Positions 32,891 to 44,943 are shown, numbered from the stretch's first letter. The stretch: 64,000 nucleotides of DNA from Perilla frutescens (GCA_026008535.1 BRKX01000007.1:9447001-9511000); one strand, 5' to 3'. Program-made: numbers and translations. The notes: a model not told the origin generated them from the sequence alone.

Positions 32891-34108
32891 CTAATCATAC
32901 CTTTCAGAAGTTATCTGAACTTCGGTGTGACTTGACTTATTCTCTTCGAAACATACTGCAGTTAGGGCTGCGTGCTCATTTAGTGCATCATCTGGGATCT
33001 CTTCTACATAAATCCCTGAAGTATCCAGCTCACTGTCGCTAAGAGATAGGAAATTAACTTGTTTCCCAAGTTTTCGAAAAGTGTTGGGACACTCATTTGC
33101 AAAGTGCCCATAGCCTTTGCACTCATAACCTTGAACAGTGGAGAAGTCTTTCACTTCCTTTGGTCTGAAATGGTCTGATGCAGCACGCTTTATGATCTTT
33201 GGTTCCTTTCCAGGTGTGTTCAATCTTTCATAGAGAACCAAGGACCCGGAAGAATCATTGCGAGGCTTGCGTTGTTCACCACCCCCCTTTTGTTGTTTCC
33301 CTTTGCTAGCTCGAATGAGAGTGTTAAGTTTTCTGGTAAGAAGAGCATAATCAGGATTCTTTTCATTGATTTCTTCAAGATCTTCATCCTCTTCTTCGTC
33401 ATAAGCTGAAGTTGACTTTGGAGTTGTCCCGACAGTCAAGGCAATTCCCTTCTTCTTATGTCCACCTTTTTCATTTAATTCCATCTTGAAGGTCTTCAAA
33501 TCATTCATCAGTTTAGTAAAGTCCAGGCATCCAATATTCGAAGCCGTATCAATTGTAACAACCTTCATGTCAAAACGAGGTGTAAGTGTCCTCAAAGCTT
33601 TTGAGACTAACCTTTTGTTGGTGATCGGATCACCAAGATCAGTGCATTCATTTGTTATCTCAAGCAGTTTGTTGCAATAGTCTCCAACGGTTTCATCATC
33701 ATCCATTTTCATGTTTTCAAATTTCGTGGTAAGAATCCGATGCCTCGATTCTTTAATTCCAACATCACCCTCGCAATGTTGTTGAAGTATATCCCATGCT
33801 TCCTTGGCCGACTCACAATTTCTTATGAGTTTGAACATTTGAACATCTAAGGAGGATTGAATTGCGTTGAGTGCCTTATCATTGTAGGTAGCTTCTTCAT
33901 TTTGTTCCCTGGTCCACTCTGACGGAGGGGTGCGGTACGAGTCTCCATCAGCATCCACAGTCTTAGGATGCGTCCATGTCTTTTGTACGGCATTCCATGC
34001 TCTTGCATCAATTGATTTGATGCATGATCTCATTCGAACTTTCCAGAAGGAATAGTTCATGCCATCTAGAACAGGAGGTTTATTGAACAACGAGTTCGTG
34101 TAATCCAT
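32891..34108 (-). pseudogene. SIRE gag (UBN2 type)
   Basis: 405 residues beginning MDYTNSLFNKPPVLDGMNYS, FWKVRMRSCIKSID, a copia UBN2-type gag. The capsid-like part runs to about residue 220, followed by a basic and acidic linker. The zinc knuckle reads GYECKGYGHFANEC, where the first of the CX2CX4HX4C cysteines is Gly, so zinc binding is doubtful. The frame ends with TAG at 32891-32893; pol continues in the same frame without another stop for about 1,000 codons. The start is the first ATG after the primer site. Confidence 0.85.
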
Positions 34109-34149
34109 TGTATTTTACAAAAATAGGATCACCACTTAGTGTGTCAAGT

Positions 34150-34168
34150 GTCTGCTCTCGATGCCAAT
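34150..34168 (-). other. Primer binding site of SIRE element
   Basis: Minus-strand TTGGCATCGAGAGCAG directly inside the 5' LTR is a diverged form of TGGTATCAGAGC, complementary to initiator tRNA-Met, the usual copia primer. Confidence 0.65.
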
Positions 34169-34787
34169 TGAAAAAACCGAACTCTCGGTTTCTGACAGAG
34201 TTGTGATCAAAGTTGTATCTGAAGTTGAGACAACTTTGTATACGCAGCGGAAATATAGAAACAGACAATGGATTAAAAATTTCACGAGATTATATTTCTA
34301 TAATCTCGTGATGTGCCTCAGGGCAAAAGCTTCACTATACGAATACGTGAGTTACAAAAACACTACTAGACAAAATCTCACTAAATATTAAGACACTTTA
34401 TCTCTTCCTTCGCAGAAGGTCGTGACTAAAGTTGTCTTAACTAACTCTAGTAGAAATCAGTAAATACGAAGAGTGATCTTTGTAGTATCTGAATATCCTC
34501 TCTAAAAACTCGTATCTAACTCTGTACATTTGATCCCTATATATACAAGACTAATGACTTGATCATCACACAAATAACCGACCCATTATCACATGATCTT
34601 CTCTCCTAGAATTTCAGCTACACTTCCTCTACTTTAGTAACAACCTTATCACTTTGACTCTATCTACTTGGACTCGGTCATACAGCCACATGTTCCAATT
34701 TTTGCTCAACCGAATACATCTGCAAGAAAGACAAAAACAACACAAATATATATGGATATATAGATCCCTAAACCTATGGTTTCAATA
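34169..34787 (-). repeat. 5' LTR of SIRE element
   Basis: 619 bp, collinear with 25726-26344. It ends TTCAATA where the partner has TTCAACA, so its terminal CA is mutated to TA. Followed by GACTC. Confidence 0.92.
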
Positions 34788-34792
34788 GACTC

Positions 34793-36340
34793 GACTAGTT
34801 ATGAAAATATAAAATTTGTCCTATGAAAAAAAAAGAATTAGATAGTGATAGAATATAGCGAATTTCTGAAACATGATGCTGAGATTTTAATGACTAGTAT
34901 TACTCTCGTACGATGTACATAAATTATTTATTCATTTAATGATTAAAAATAGTTAATTGTAAATTTAATTAGATTTTTATTATATAATATCATATTATGC
35001 GAGGAATAATGGTTATAAATACATAAGAATTATGTATATATACAACTTGTATATATGAGATTTTTTGTTTTGTTAGAAGACATATTTAGTATTTTTATGA
35101 AAAGTTACAAAGTAAGATAGAATGATATATGAATATTTAGTTGATAAATAAAATAATATATTTATAAATACTGGGGATAATATATTGATGTGTTATTACT
35201 AATTACTAATATATAATAATTAGAAATAAATTACGATAATATACGTATGATTTAACTATCTAGAATTGAATTTATATATTTTATTCAATGCTATTTTTAT
35301 AAATCATAATCACTTTATAAAAATGAATAGAATCACATTAGAAAGTAAAAAGTGGACTGATTAAAATTTTTGAGATGATCACATAGGTTTAATTTATCCT
35401 TCATGGTTTTGCTTTTATATATGTTTGGAAAAATGGTGAATCATTGATTTCGAATGAAAAAATAATATTTTACCCATATTAATGAGCAATAAAAAATAAC
35501 ATATTAAATGGAAACTAAATATATTTTTAAATAAATCATTAAACACATTGTAAATTTATGGTAATGAATAAGAACGAATAATTTTACTACAAATTCACAC
35601 ATACATAAAATGATTACTAAAAATGTTTTCTTGTTGGGGCATTTTTTTGGAACTAAATAAAGTTTATAATATTGAACGAAATTCGTAGTGGGCAATTCGT
35701 TAGAACCATTAAACATAAAAAATAAAAATTTAATAAAAAAATAAACAAAAAAACGATAAGTTTAAAGCTTAAGGGTAGTTGATATATTTGTTGTAGTAGT
35801 AATAATTATAATTTTATCAAATGACACTTTATATATACAACATTATATATTTCTAATTTTTCAAAGTATATTTATAAACACATATACAGTGGTTTTAGGA
35901 ATTTTAAACCTAATTAGATTATTGTAGGTATTAATTGTATAACATTCAAAAAAATTCATGAATATTAAGAATTATACAAGAATATTAAACATTATAAGCA
36001 TTCGATTCTTGTAACTTTGTTCTTATTTCCTCAAAGATTCAAACACATAAAAAATTGTAAAATATGTTTGAACCTAATTTATCTACTATTTCCAACACAT
36101 ACACACACAATTTCATGAGATTTAGAAAAGGTTTTTACCACAATTAGACTTTTCAGAGTTAATTTATGAGATCAACATCAATATTTTGTATTTTGTCTCT
36201 CTCATTAGTCATTAGCTAAAAAACCAAATATGCAACATAGATGCATATATAACATTCAAAAACATCGGTACCCACAACTCATCAAATCTTGGAAAACTCA
36301 AATATTTAACAATCATCTACACCTGACCCTCTAACATAAT
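34793..36340. other. AT-rich intergenic DNA, nothing recognised
   Basis: No ORF with protein-like composition. AT content is very high throughout. Confidence 0.5.
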
Positions 36341-36344
36341 GAAG

Positions 36345-36830
36345 GAGCACCCTATCCATGGTTCTTGTCCTCTACAATCTTCAGCACGTACGTCATCCAA
36401 TCCCTATTCAAATTTGTATAAAACATGTCATACACTTGGTTTGCTACAGGCCCTCGAAGCCATCTTCACGTGAGTCTACAACTCAAGCATGTCACCAGCA
36501 AGTTTCCGAAAGTCGATCGGCTTTTGGAGCTCCCTCATAGTATTAATCAGCAATGCTTATCTCAATAAAGCTCGATCTAGCCTTGATCATGCATCAACAA
36601 AAGTGAAAAGGATCAAAAACACTAAAATATATGTTCACAACATCCTTTAATCATCAAAATAAATTTCTTAAGCAATATTACTGGTCGCGAAACACAACAA
36701 TTACGAAAAATATCAATGGAGAGTCAAAGCAACAATTGAACTCACAAACATAATCACGGTACTTTCCCCCTTCAGCATTCTCCACCGCCAACTCATCAAG
36801 CTGGCTGTGGTGACACAAATATATATGGGC
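36345..36830 (-). pseudogene. Unidentified exon-like fragments
   Basis: Minus-strand frames with protein-like composition occur at about 36815-36760 (SQLDELAVENAEGGKYRDYV), 36540-36480 (MRELQKPIDFRKLAGDMLEL) and 36440-36350 (VYDMFYTNLNRDWMTYVLKI). They are in different frames and separated by stops. They may be decayed exons of one gene. I do not recognise the protein. Confidence 0.3.
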
Positions 36831-37029
36831 AGTTAACCATCACAAAAACAAATGCTATCATGATAATATTCATGATCACAGAATCAATACACCTAAAATC
36901 CATCTACAGAGGGTTCTGTAGGAATAAGATGGAATATGAACAGATCCTACATCCAGCTCATGCAGAGGAAGTTTGCATTAGATTTTTCCATAATATTCCA
37001 CGTGCCACTATGTGAAGCTTCACTATGTA

Positions 37030-37240
37030 GGACCACTCTTATTCACTGTTGATCTTCATCTTAATTGGATCACTATTGTAAGCCGTTAGATTAGAATCTT
37101 CAGATAGTTAGAATGGCGGCAAACTGCTTGTATAAAAGCCTGAATCAATTCCTCTGTATAGAAGTTTTGATGGAATAAACATTTCAATTTCAATAATACA
37201 ATTCTCAGTTCATTCATGCAAATCTCTCATGAATTCAACA
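37030..37240 (+). repeat. Left terminal repeat of copia element
   Basis: Starts GGACCACTCTTATTCACTG and ends ATGAATTCAACA, followed directly by the primer site. It contains 'TGTATAAAAGCC' (about 37129), a probable TATA region. The true LTR start may lie upstream. Confidence 0.8.
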
Positions 37241-37253
37241 TGGTATCAAGAGC
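37241..37253 (+). other. Primer binding site, initiator tRNA-Met
   Basis: TGGTATCAAGAGC directly after the left LTR, close to the canonical TGGTATCAGAGC. Confidence 0.8.
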
Positions 37254-37305
37254 GAGGCTTTCTCGATTCTCTATTTCTATGAATTGAGCATTTTTTATTT
37301 TCAAC

Positions 37306-40300
37306 ATGACGAAGAAAAATCAAACGTTTTCATGGCGGCGAGCGCGTGATGAGGAACTAGGGTTCATGGCCTTTTCTCCTCCGATTGAGCAAGGTGACAA
37401 TAGTGAGATTGGTGAAACTAGAAGAAATACAGCACACACTGAATCAGATCTGGTTCTTCACCACACCGACAGCGCTAGCAGCAAATGAATGGGATGGAAG
37501 CCAATCGACTGGTAATGCTCGGAATGAAGTCACTACCACTCGGATTCTGGCAAACGACGAATTGTACATCACGCCAAGCGACCATCCCGGTGTGATTCTG
37601 ACTACATACCTTTTTGATGGTAAGAATTACCACCATTAGTGTAGATCTATAAGGAGAGGCTTATTGTCTTGTAATAAATTAGTTGTAATTGATGGTAGTA
37701 TGCATGCTCCTAGGAGAGATTCTATGGACTACATGCAGTGGCTAAAGGTAGATTACCTCATTTTTAGTTGGATCAGTAATTCAATGATGAAGGAGATTGC
37801 ACGAGGTTTCCAAAACCTAGATATTTCTAGGCAACTTTGGGAGGAATTACAGCGTAGGTTCGGTAAAAAGAATGGGCCTAGGCTGTATAAATTGCGTAGA
37901 GAAATCGCTACATATTCACAGCATAATCAAACTGTGATGGTGTATTTTAACAACCTTAATGCTTTATGGGATGACTTGGCCTTATTGAAGACATATAAGC
38001 CTTGTACCTGCGAGGCTTTAGAGGATGCTAAGGCAGATCTCGAAAAGGAACATCTGATGAGTTTCCTCATGGGTCTAAATGATTGTTATGAGACAATCAG
38101 ACAACAGCTTTTACTTCTTGATCCTCTTCCCACAGTCAGTCAGGCATATGCAAGGGTTCTATAGGTTGAGGAGCAGATTAATGTATCTACTCAGTTCTCA
38201 GATGGTGTTGAACACAGCGCTCTATTTAGCAAACAAACACCTGGCTATAAAAGGGATAGATTCAAGAAGAGGCTTACTAAGGAGGAGAAAGCCAAATTGA
38301 AATGTGAACATTGCAGGGGAACAGGACACTTAAAAACTGAATGTTTTGATCTTGTTGGAATCCCAGACTGGTATAAAAAGTTCAAGGCTGACAAGGGTAA
38401 AGAGAAGGCTAATTCTGTTACTCAAAAAATGGAAGACGATAAAGGAGATTATTCTCCTTCTCAGGTAGGGCATATGAAGGATTTTCCTGAAGACTCCTTG
38501 TCTGGTATGAATAAGATGATTCCTGAGCTAGCAAAACACTTATCCATGTATCTTGGAAAGGGCTACAAGGGAGAAGGAATGCAGTTAGATAACAACACCA
38601 ACTCAGCAAATCTGGCTGAGGTGGACATAGGAACTTCTTCTCTTGATTTTCAGGGTCACTATGCTTTTGGAGCTGGATTACATATCACCAGAGAAGAATA
38701 GGTTGTGGATTCCAGTGTTAATAACCACATGTGCTGCCATGTTGGCTTATTGACAGACCTAAAGAAGCTCAAACAACCTCTACAAATATTTTTGCCTGAT
38801 GGGACTAGTGTATGGGTGTTTCTAGCAGGGACTGCTAGGTTGAACAGAGGCATTGAGTTGCACAATGTCTTGTTTGCACCATACTTTACTCACAATCTAT
38901 TGTCTGTGGGTCAGCTTGCTAAAGATTTGAAAGGCAAGATTCAATTTTTGGCATCCCATTACTTAATTCAGAGGAAGGAAAATGACAGCATCTTAGGCAT
39001 TTGCAAAATGAAGGGATCTCTGTATGTTTTTCCTCAATAATCTGTTTCTCATGAATTTGCTTATACATCTCATTCGTCTTCCCCATTACTTACTGATCAC
39101 CAGCTGCTTGGTCACCCCTCTTTGACTACTATGAAACATATGCCATAGTACAAGAAAAGATACAGAGAAGAGGATTTGGATTCTTTGCTTTCTTGTGATA
39201 TTTGTCACAAAGCCAAACATCAGCGTACACATTTCCCTCCTCTTCACAGAAGAAGCATGGTTCATTTTGGTTTAGTCCACATGGATGTGTGGGGGCCTTG
39301 TAAAGAGCCTAACATCACTGATACTCCCTATTTCCTCACAATGGTAGAAGATCACAGTAGGGCTACTTGGACATATCTCTTCAAGTCCAAAACTCAAGTT
39401 TGGAGTATCATACACAGTTTCATACACATGGTTAAAACACAGTATAAAGCTCAGATTTTGGCTATCAGAACAGATAATGGGAATGAGTTCCTGAATCACC
39501 AGGTTGCTTCTCTTTTCACAGAACATGGGATCTCACATCAGAAATCATGTCCCTATTCCCCTCAACAAAATGGGATAGTTGAGAGGAAACATAGGCATCT
39601 CTTGGAAGTGGCTCGAGCCTTGATGTTCCAAAGTAAGCTTTCAGCTACCTTCTGGCCATACTCTATACTTCATGCTACTTGGCTAATCAATAGATTCCCT
39701 AGTGCATTTTTGGATTGGCTATCTCCTTTTAAGGTGCTGACTGGGAATTCTCTTGTTATGGATAATCTTCAACCATTTGGATGTCCGGTATATAAATCCA
39801 ACACTCTACCTCATAAATCCAAGTTTGATAGTAGAAGTTCATAGTGTATTTTTCTTGGGCATGCTCCTCTGCATAAGGGTTATATCCTTTATGATCTTAC
39901 TTCTTTAAAGGTTTGCATTTGGAGAGATGTTCATTTCTTCCCATCATTATTTCCTTTACAAGGCAATTCTCCTCTTATTTTGCCTTTCCAAAGTTTTATA
40001 GAAGAGAATTCTAATTTTCATTATTCTCCTCATAAATCACCTTCTACACTTATTCCTATCACTGATCTTCCCTCTGTTTCACAACCCCATTTTGCTGATC
40101 ATTCTGCTTATGGTGATATAGCAGACCAGACCACATTTTCTATACCACCAGATTCTGCAGATTCTCCTGTTCCTACTGTGGCTGATATTCCTTATCCTGA
40201 AGAGCCTCCTGATTTATCTATTTCTATTTCTACTGATCCACCTCCTCTTAGAAGAAGTTCCAGGAACCATCATCCTCCTACCTATTTGCAGGATTATGTG

Positions 40301-41950
40301 TGCAATTTGACCAGCTCATTGTTACCACAGACACCATTTTCGAGTCTTACTCCCCCCCACATTTCCCTACTACATCTCACCAGTATTAACCTCGACTTAT
40401 ACATCATATCTAATGAATGTGCAGACTCTCAAGGAACCTTCCACATATAAGGAAGCCTGTCAGTCTCCAGAATGGGTTACTGCAATGGAAAAGGAATTGC
40501 AAACTTTGGAGGAAAACCATACATGGGATATTGTTCCTCTACCCCCTGGTAAGCATGCCATCGGTTCTAAATGGGTTTATAAGATTAAGCTCAAATTTGA
40601 TGGCTCTATTGAAAGGTATAAAGCCAAATTAGTGGCTAAGGGCTATACTCAGGAATATGGAATTGACTATCAAGAAGTCTTTTCCCCGGTTGCCAAGATG
40701 GTTACTGTCTGCTTATTATTTGCTTTGGGCACTCAATTTTAGTGGCATATCCATCAAATTGACATCAACAATGCCTTCTTACATGGGTATTTATCTGATG
40801 AAATATATATGTCTTTACCTCAGGGTTATTTGAAGGGAGGCCCAGATTCTGTGTGCAAGTTGGTGAGGAGTTTATATGGCTTGAAGCAGGCCTCCCGAGA
40901 GTGGCACCAAGAGTTAAGTACGTTCTTGGTTTCCGCTGGGTTTCTTCAATCTAACAATGATCCTTGCTTATTTCTTAAAGGTTCTGGTTCTAGTTTTCTT
41001 GCTCTTCTTGTCTACATAGATGATATTTTGCTCATGAGTCCATCTCTTGATATAATTACTGACATAAAAAAGTCTCTGCATAGTGCTTTTACCATCAAGG
41101 ATCTAGGGGAGGCTAAATATTTCCTTGGTATGGAAATTGCTAGATCATGTGATGGTACTTATCTTTGTTAACGAAAGTATGTGTTAAATCTTCTTGATTC
41201 AGTTGGTTTACTAGGAGGAAAATCTGTAGCTACCCCTTTAGCAACTGGTGTTGTCCTTCAAAGGAAGGGCGAGCTCTTGAGTAATCCAGAGTCCTATAGG
41301 AAAGTCATCAGGAAATTATTATACCTTGGTTTCACTAGACCTGATATCTCATACGCTGTGCAACATCTTAGCCAGTTTGTTCAATCACCTACTAAAGATC
41401 ATTGGGAGGCAGCTTTGCATGTATTAAGGTATCTTAAGGGATGTCCTTCTCTAGGACTTTACTATACCATTACAGACCATTTCACTCTTAAGGCACATTA
41501 TGATGCAGACTGGGGGTCCTGCAAAGACACACGATGTTCTCTTACAGGATACTGTGTTAGTATTGGGTCTTACTTGATTTCTTGGAGGTGTAAGAAACAG
41601 GAGACAGTGTCTCTATCCACAGCAGAGGCTAAATACCGGAGTTTAAGTTTTACCACAAGAGAGATCCTATAGCTTACCTATATGTTATCTGATTTTGCCG
41701 TTCCTATTTCTCTTCCTATCTCAATCTATTGCGACAGTAAAACGGCAATTCAGATCACTCAACATCAAGTATACCATGAACGAACCAAGCACCTTGACAT
41801 TGATTGTCATTTTGTGTGGTCTTAATTCAACAAGGGTGTCATTTTACCTGTTTATGTTCGCACGCATGCTCAGATTGCTGACCTATTTACTAAGGCTCTT
41901 TCTGGTCCTCGTTTTAGGTTGGACCACTCTTATTCACCGTTGATCTTCAT
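37306..41950 (+). pseudogene. Copia gag-pol with many stops
   Basis: Starts at ATG 37306, shifts frame near 37480 and again near 40400, and has at least ten in-frame stops (for example 37637, 38162, 38699, 39038, 39842, 40740, 41169, 41670). Domains: gag N-terminus with SDHPGVILTTYLFDGKNY (Retrotran_gag_3 type); gag core 37664-38164; knuckle CEHCRGTGHLKTEC near 38303; protease region VVDSSVNNHM near 38704, where the catalytic D-S/T-G is D-S-S; pre-integrase and integrase 39060-39840 (VHMDVWGP, IRTDNGNEF, QQNGIVERK); RT 40413-41170 (WVYKIKLKFDG, YIDDILLMS); RNase H about 41480-41900 (DADWGSC, LSTAEAKYRS). Not functional. Confidence 0.88.
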
Positions 41951-42131
41951 CTTAATTGGATCACTATTGTAAGCTATTAGATTAGAATCTTCAGATAGTT
42001 AGAATGGCGGCAAACTGCTTGTATAAAAGCCTGAATCAATTCCTCTGTATAGAAGTTTTGATGGAATAAACATTTTAATTTCAATAATACAATTCTCAGT
42101 TCATTCATACAAATCTCTCATGAATTCAACA
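41921..42131 (+). repeat. Right terminal repeat of copia element
   Basis: 211 bp, nearly identical to the left repeat. Directly preceded by pol codons for LFTKALSGPRFR, with no polypurine tract between. Confidence 0.85.
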
Positions 42132-42329
42132 GAATTAAGTTCTTCCAAAACAGAGGTCGCAGATGTAGGGGTTAAAAACCAAGGAAACTGAGAAGAAACA
42201 GAGGTATTTTAATTGAAATTTAAAGCCATGGAGAAACATATTTTAAGTATGGGTAAAAGACTTTTCATTTACCACCAATTGATACCTACAAAATCATTAA
42301 TCATATGGAAATATGAATAGTTTTTTTTT

Positions 42330-42625
42330 CAGTTACCAGCAGCCCGTAATTGATGACAAAAGAATGGCAAAGGAGAAAAAGAAAAATTGAAGATAAAAAG
42401 AAAAGGGAAAATGGAAGACGAAAGAGAAAAAGAAATTTTGAAAACCAAAGACAAAAAGGAAAAAATCATACAGAAATTTGATTTTTTCTTCAGTTACCAA
42501 GAAAAATTGAAGACGAAAAGAAAAAAGATAAATGGAAGACGAAAGGGAAAAAGGGAAAAAAAATAAAAGAAAAAAATTATGGGAAAAAAACAAAAATGGA
42601 AGACCAAAGGAAAAAGGAAAAAATT
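42330..42625. repeat. Purine-rich low-complexity tract
   Basis: Repeated 'GGAAGACGAAAG', 'AAAAATTGAAGACGAAAAGA' text, almost purely A/G on the plus strand. It gives a false Phe-rich ORF on the minus strand. Confidence 0.8.
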
Positions 42626-42644
42626 TATGGGCTTAGCTTGGCTT

Positions 42645-42715
42645 AGCTAGGATCGAACACAAGCGGAGAACTTAAAACGAATCCACACATATAACAACCA
42701 CTCCGCCACATGCAT
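42645..42715 (-). mobile_element. Second tRNA-derived SINE-like promoter
   Basis: Minus strand: TGTGGCGGAGTGGTTGTTAT (A-box-like, about 42691-42712), then TGTTCGATCCTAG (B-box-like, about 42648-42660). The arrangement is the same as at 20810-20880. No intact tRNA fold. Confidence 0.4.
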
Positions 42716-43490
42716 ATAATTGTAAAGTTTTGGCACTAAAGTTTTTATTATCGTAATTTTTCTGCATTTTTTTATTTACATTTTTACCCCTACAATTTTG
42801 CCTTAATATATGTATAGCGGAAGATCAAACACGAAAGAGATAGCCTTGATACTACGTATACTAGGCTGCCGTCTCAGTTTCAATTTATTTTTCAAAATCA
42901 ACAACCACCCTACACAAAATGCTAGAAACGAGAATAAATACTCTCAAGGCCCATGTAAAGGTCCAGCAAACTTTAAATACAAAAAAAAAAGACTTAACTA
43001 AAGAGCAGGAACTAAACTAAAATAGAACTAATCACTTCTTTGGCTTGAAAACACGATCATGCACTTCTAAGTAATGTAATGACTCATCATCCACATCATT
43101 CATAATATGTCCAAATTTATTGTAACGGAGATTATGAAGAAATATTAGCTTCTAAAATATTAAACACCATATAAATTACATAGAATTATAATCAATTAAG
43201 CGTTTATTATAAAATTAGAAATGGGCAACCATTAATCAACATGCATTGAACCAATATAACTCTATATAATCCTTAAATGGATAAAATACTTTTTTTGCTA
43301 AAAAAACATAAAGCAGCATAACGAACAAAGATAATGCACTAACAATTTCAGGTGGCCTGTGTGATGCATGTTCACCGATTTTAACGAGTTGGTCTTGAAT
43401 TACCTCATATTCTATTTTTCATAAAATAATAATAATAAATAAATAAATACAAGAGTGTATGTGTGAAAATCAAAGTGCATTTATCTCTGG
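42716..43490. other. Intergenic DNA, nothing recognised
   Basis: AT-rich, with an (AAT)n run near 43425-43445. No gene seen. Confidence 0.45.
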
Positions 43491-43494
43491 CGGC

Positions 43495-43560
43495 CAAATT
43501 AAAGATAAACCAATTGTTCCCCTACAGTTAGCCCCTCGTTACTGAATCCTACAACAATGA
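43495..43560 (-). mobile_element. Remnant of a Tat-type 3' end
   Basis: 'CCCCTACAGTTAGCCCCTCG' matches the junction of polypurine tract and LTR in the Tat elements (compare 6630-6655, ACCTCTACAATTAGCCCCTC). Only about 40 bp of LTR-like sequence precede it. Confidence 0.45.
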
Positions 43561-43918
43561 CCACATATCATGAAAAACGTGCACCTCTATTGATAACTGT
43601 GTATTTTATATAATTTTTAGATATGAAAATTGATGATATTTAAGTTGATAAGTTATGCGATTTTCATAGTTTTTATGCTCATTATGTTGTCATTTGAGGT
43701 TTTTGATGTAATTGTGAATTTTGTAGCAGCAATAGCGAATTTGATGATTATTTGATACAAAATGGTCAAATATGTGCTTGGAGAGCTAAAGGAGAGACCA
43801 ATTGGGTTTTTGGACTGGATTTAAAGATCAAAGCCTATGAGAATTGATGAAAATAATGCAAAATGATCCAAATGGGTGTTTGAAGAGCCTAGAAAGATGG
43901 AGAATTGAGTTAGAAGCT

Positions 43919-44853
43919 GTTAGTACTATCATACTGCACTAAGTGTTTTTAGATCATGAAGAACACAAATGTTTTGGTTTTTCAAGTTTTGAACACCATG
44001 CTCTAGACATTATGATATGAACATTCTACTGCCAATCTGATTCAAGATCGCAGAATGTACTTGATCATGTTCTTGAATATGGTCATGTACATAGTTGTCC
44101 AAAGAGTTTCCAAGAGACGTGCCAAGCTAATTTCAAGGAGTTGAAGTTACCTTTTCATGATGGACGTTTCAGAATAAGAGATGCCTTGTTCAAGATAAAG
44201 ATCAAGATGGAAGAAGGTGAGTTCTATTCAAGAAAGGTTTCTAACTAGTTGGAGTTCGAATTAAACTAGGAAAGTTTTCTTATTGACTTTGATTCAAAAT
44301 AAGACAATCTGATTACCTTGTATAAGATATATCTTGTGTTTATAAATAGCATGGGAATCAAACTAGTTAGTGAGCAAGAGGTTTTACGAATACACAAGAG
44401 CTAGAGAGTCTAAAAGACTTCAAGTTTGAAGCATATAGTATTTGAGTAGACTAGGTTTGATCCTTGTGATCATTGTGTGCCTAGTCTGTGTTTGAAATTC
44501 TTTCATACACACTTAGAGGAATCTCGGGAGAGATTTCGTATGGGAACTAGAGGGAGTCAGGTTGTGAGGGGATCTCATAATTCAGTCCATCGAAAGAGAT
44601 TGTAAAGTGTAAGAAATGGGTCGAGTGACGGGAGGTCATCGTGTAATAGCCTTTGTAACCTTGCAATGGAGTAGTGAATTATTTCTCACGGACTTGTGAA
44701 GTCCCCCTAACATAGATCAGTTGATCTAACAGGGTTACTAACCTCGTGCCTTTTACTTACTTTCAATTTAGCATTCTGACCTTACATGTTCTTCATGATG
44801 TACTCGTACATGATTAAGAACATGTTCATATCCGCACAGTTTATGTAACTTCA
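43919..44853 (+). repeat. Probable copia 5' LTR (partner missing)
   Basis: The right edge is clear: ...ATGTAACTTCA followed by the primer site TGGTACCAGAGC (44856-44867, close to the initiator-Met site). The left edge at TGTTAGTACTATC (43919) is a guess because no second LTR exists in the window. A TATA-like 'GTTTATAAATAGCATGGG' occurs near 44338. Confidence 0.45.
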
Positions 44854-44943
44854 ATTGGTACCAGAGCAGGTCGCCTTTGGTTAAAAGCGAAAAGAGTCCT
44901 GAAAAGTGCATAATTGTGTGAAGATTTTGGTTGCGTTCAAGTT

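Larger units (their letters stand above)
25726..34787 (-). mobile_element. SIRE-lineage Ty1/copia retrotransposon
   Basis: 9,062 bp with two 619-bp LTRs and a perfect target duplication GACTC (25721-25725 and 34788-34792). Minus-strand order: 5' LTR, initiator-Met-type primer site, gag, pol (protease, integrase, RT, RNase H), an additional ORF in the envelope position, polypurine tract, 3' LTR. The long pol leader with coiled coil and second zinc knuckle, GELSNFLGLQVKQ in RT, and the third ORF point to the SIRE (Maximus) lineage. LTRs differ at about 5 sites by eye, so insertion is recent, but the coding frames carry several stops and a frameshift. Confidence 0.92.
37030..42131 (+). mobile_element. 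Degenerate Ty1/copia element
   Basis: Two 211-bp direct repeats (37030-37240 and 41921-42131) flank a plus-strand gag-pol with an initiator-Met primer site. The left repeat does not begin with TG, no target duplication is found, and the right repeat begins inside the last codons of pol with no polypurine tract. The right end has therefore probably lost the pol terminus, the tract and the first part of its LTR, while the left LTR may extend further upstream (perhaps to about 36910-36930). Many stops and two frameshifts mark it as old. Confidence 0.85.

Noticed and set aside
32830..32893. Intron joining SIRE gag to pol (GTATGATT...ACTGCAG)
   Set aside because: Splice-like borders exist, but the joined frame meets a stop at once (phase mismatch), so it cannot produce gag-pol.
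42333..42593. Minus-strand Phe-rich ORF
   Set aside because: It comes from the purine-rich low-complexity tract; no domain or codon pattern supports it.
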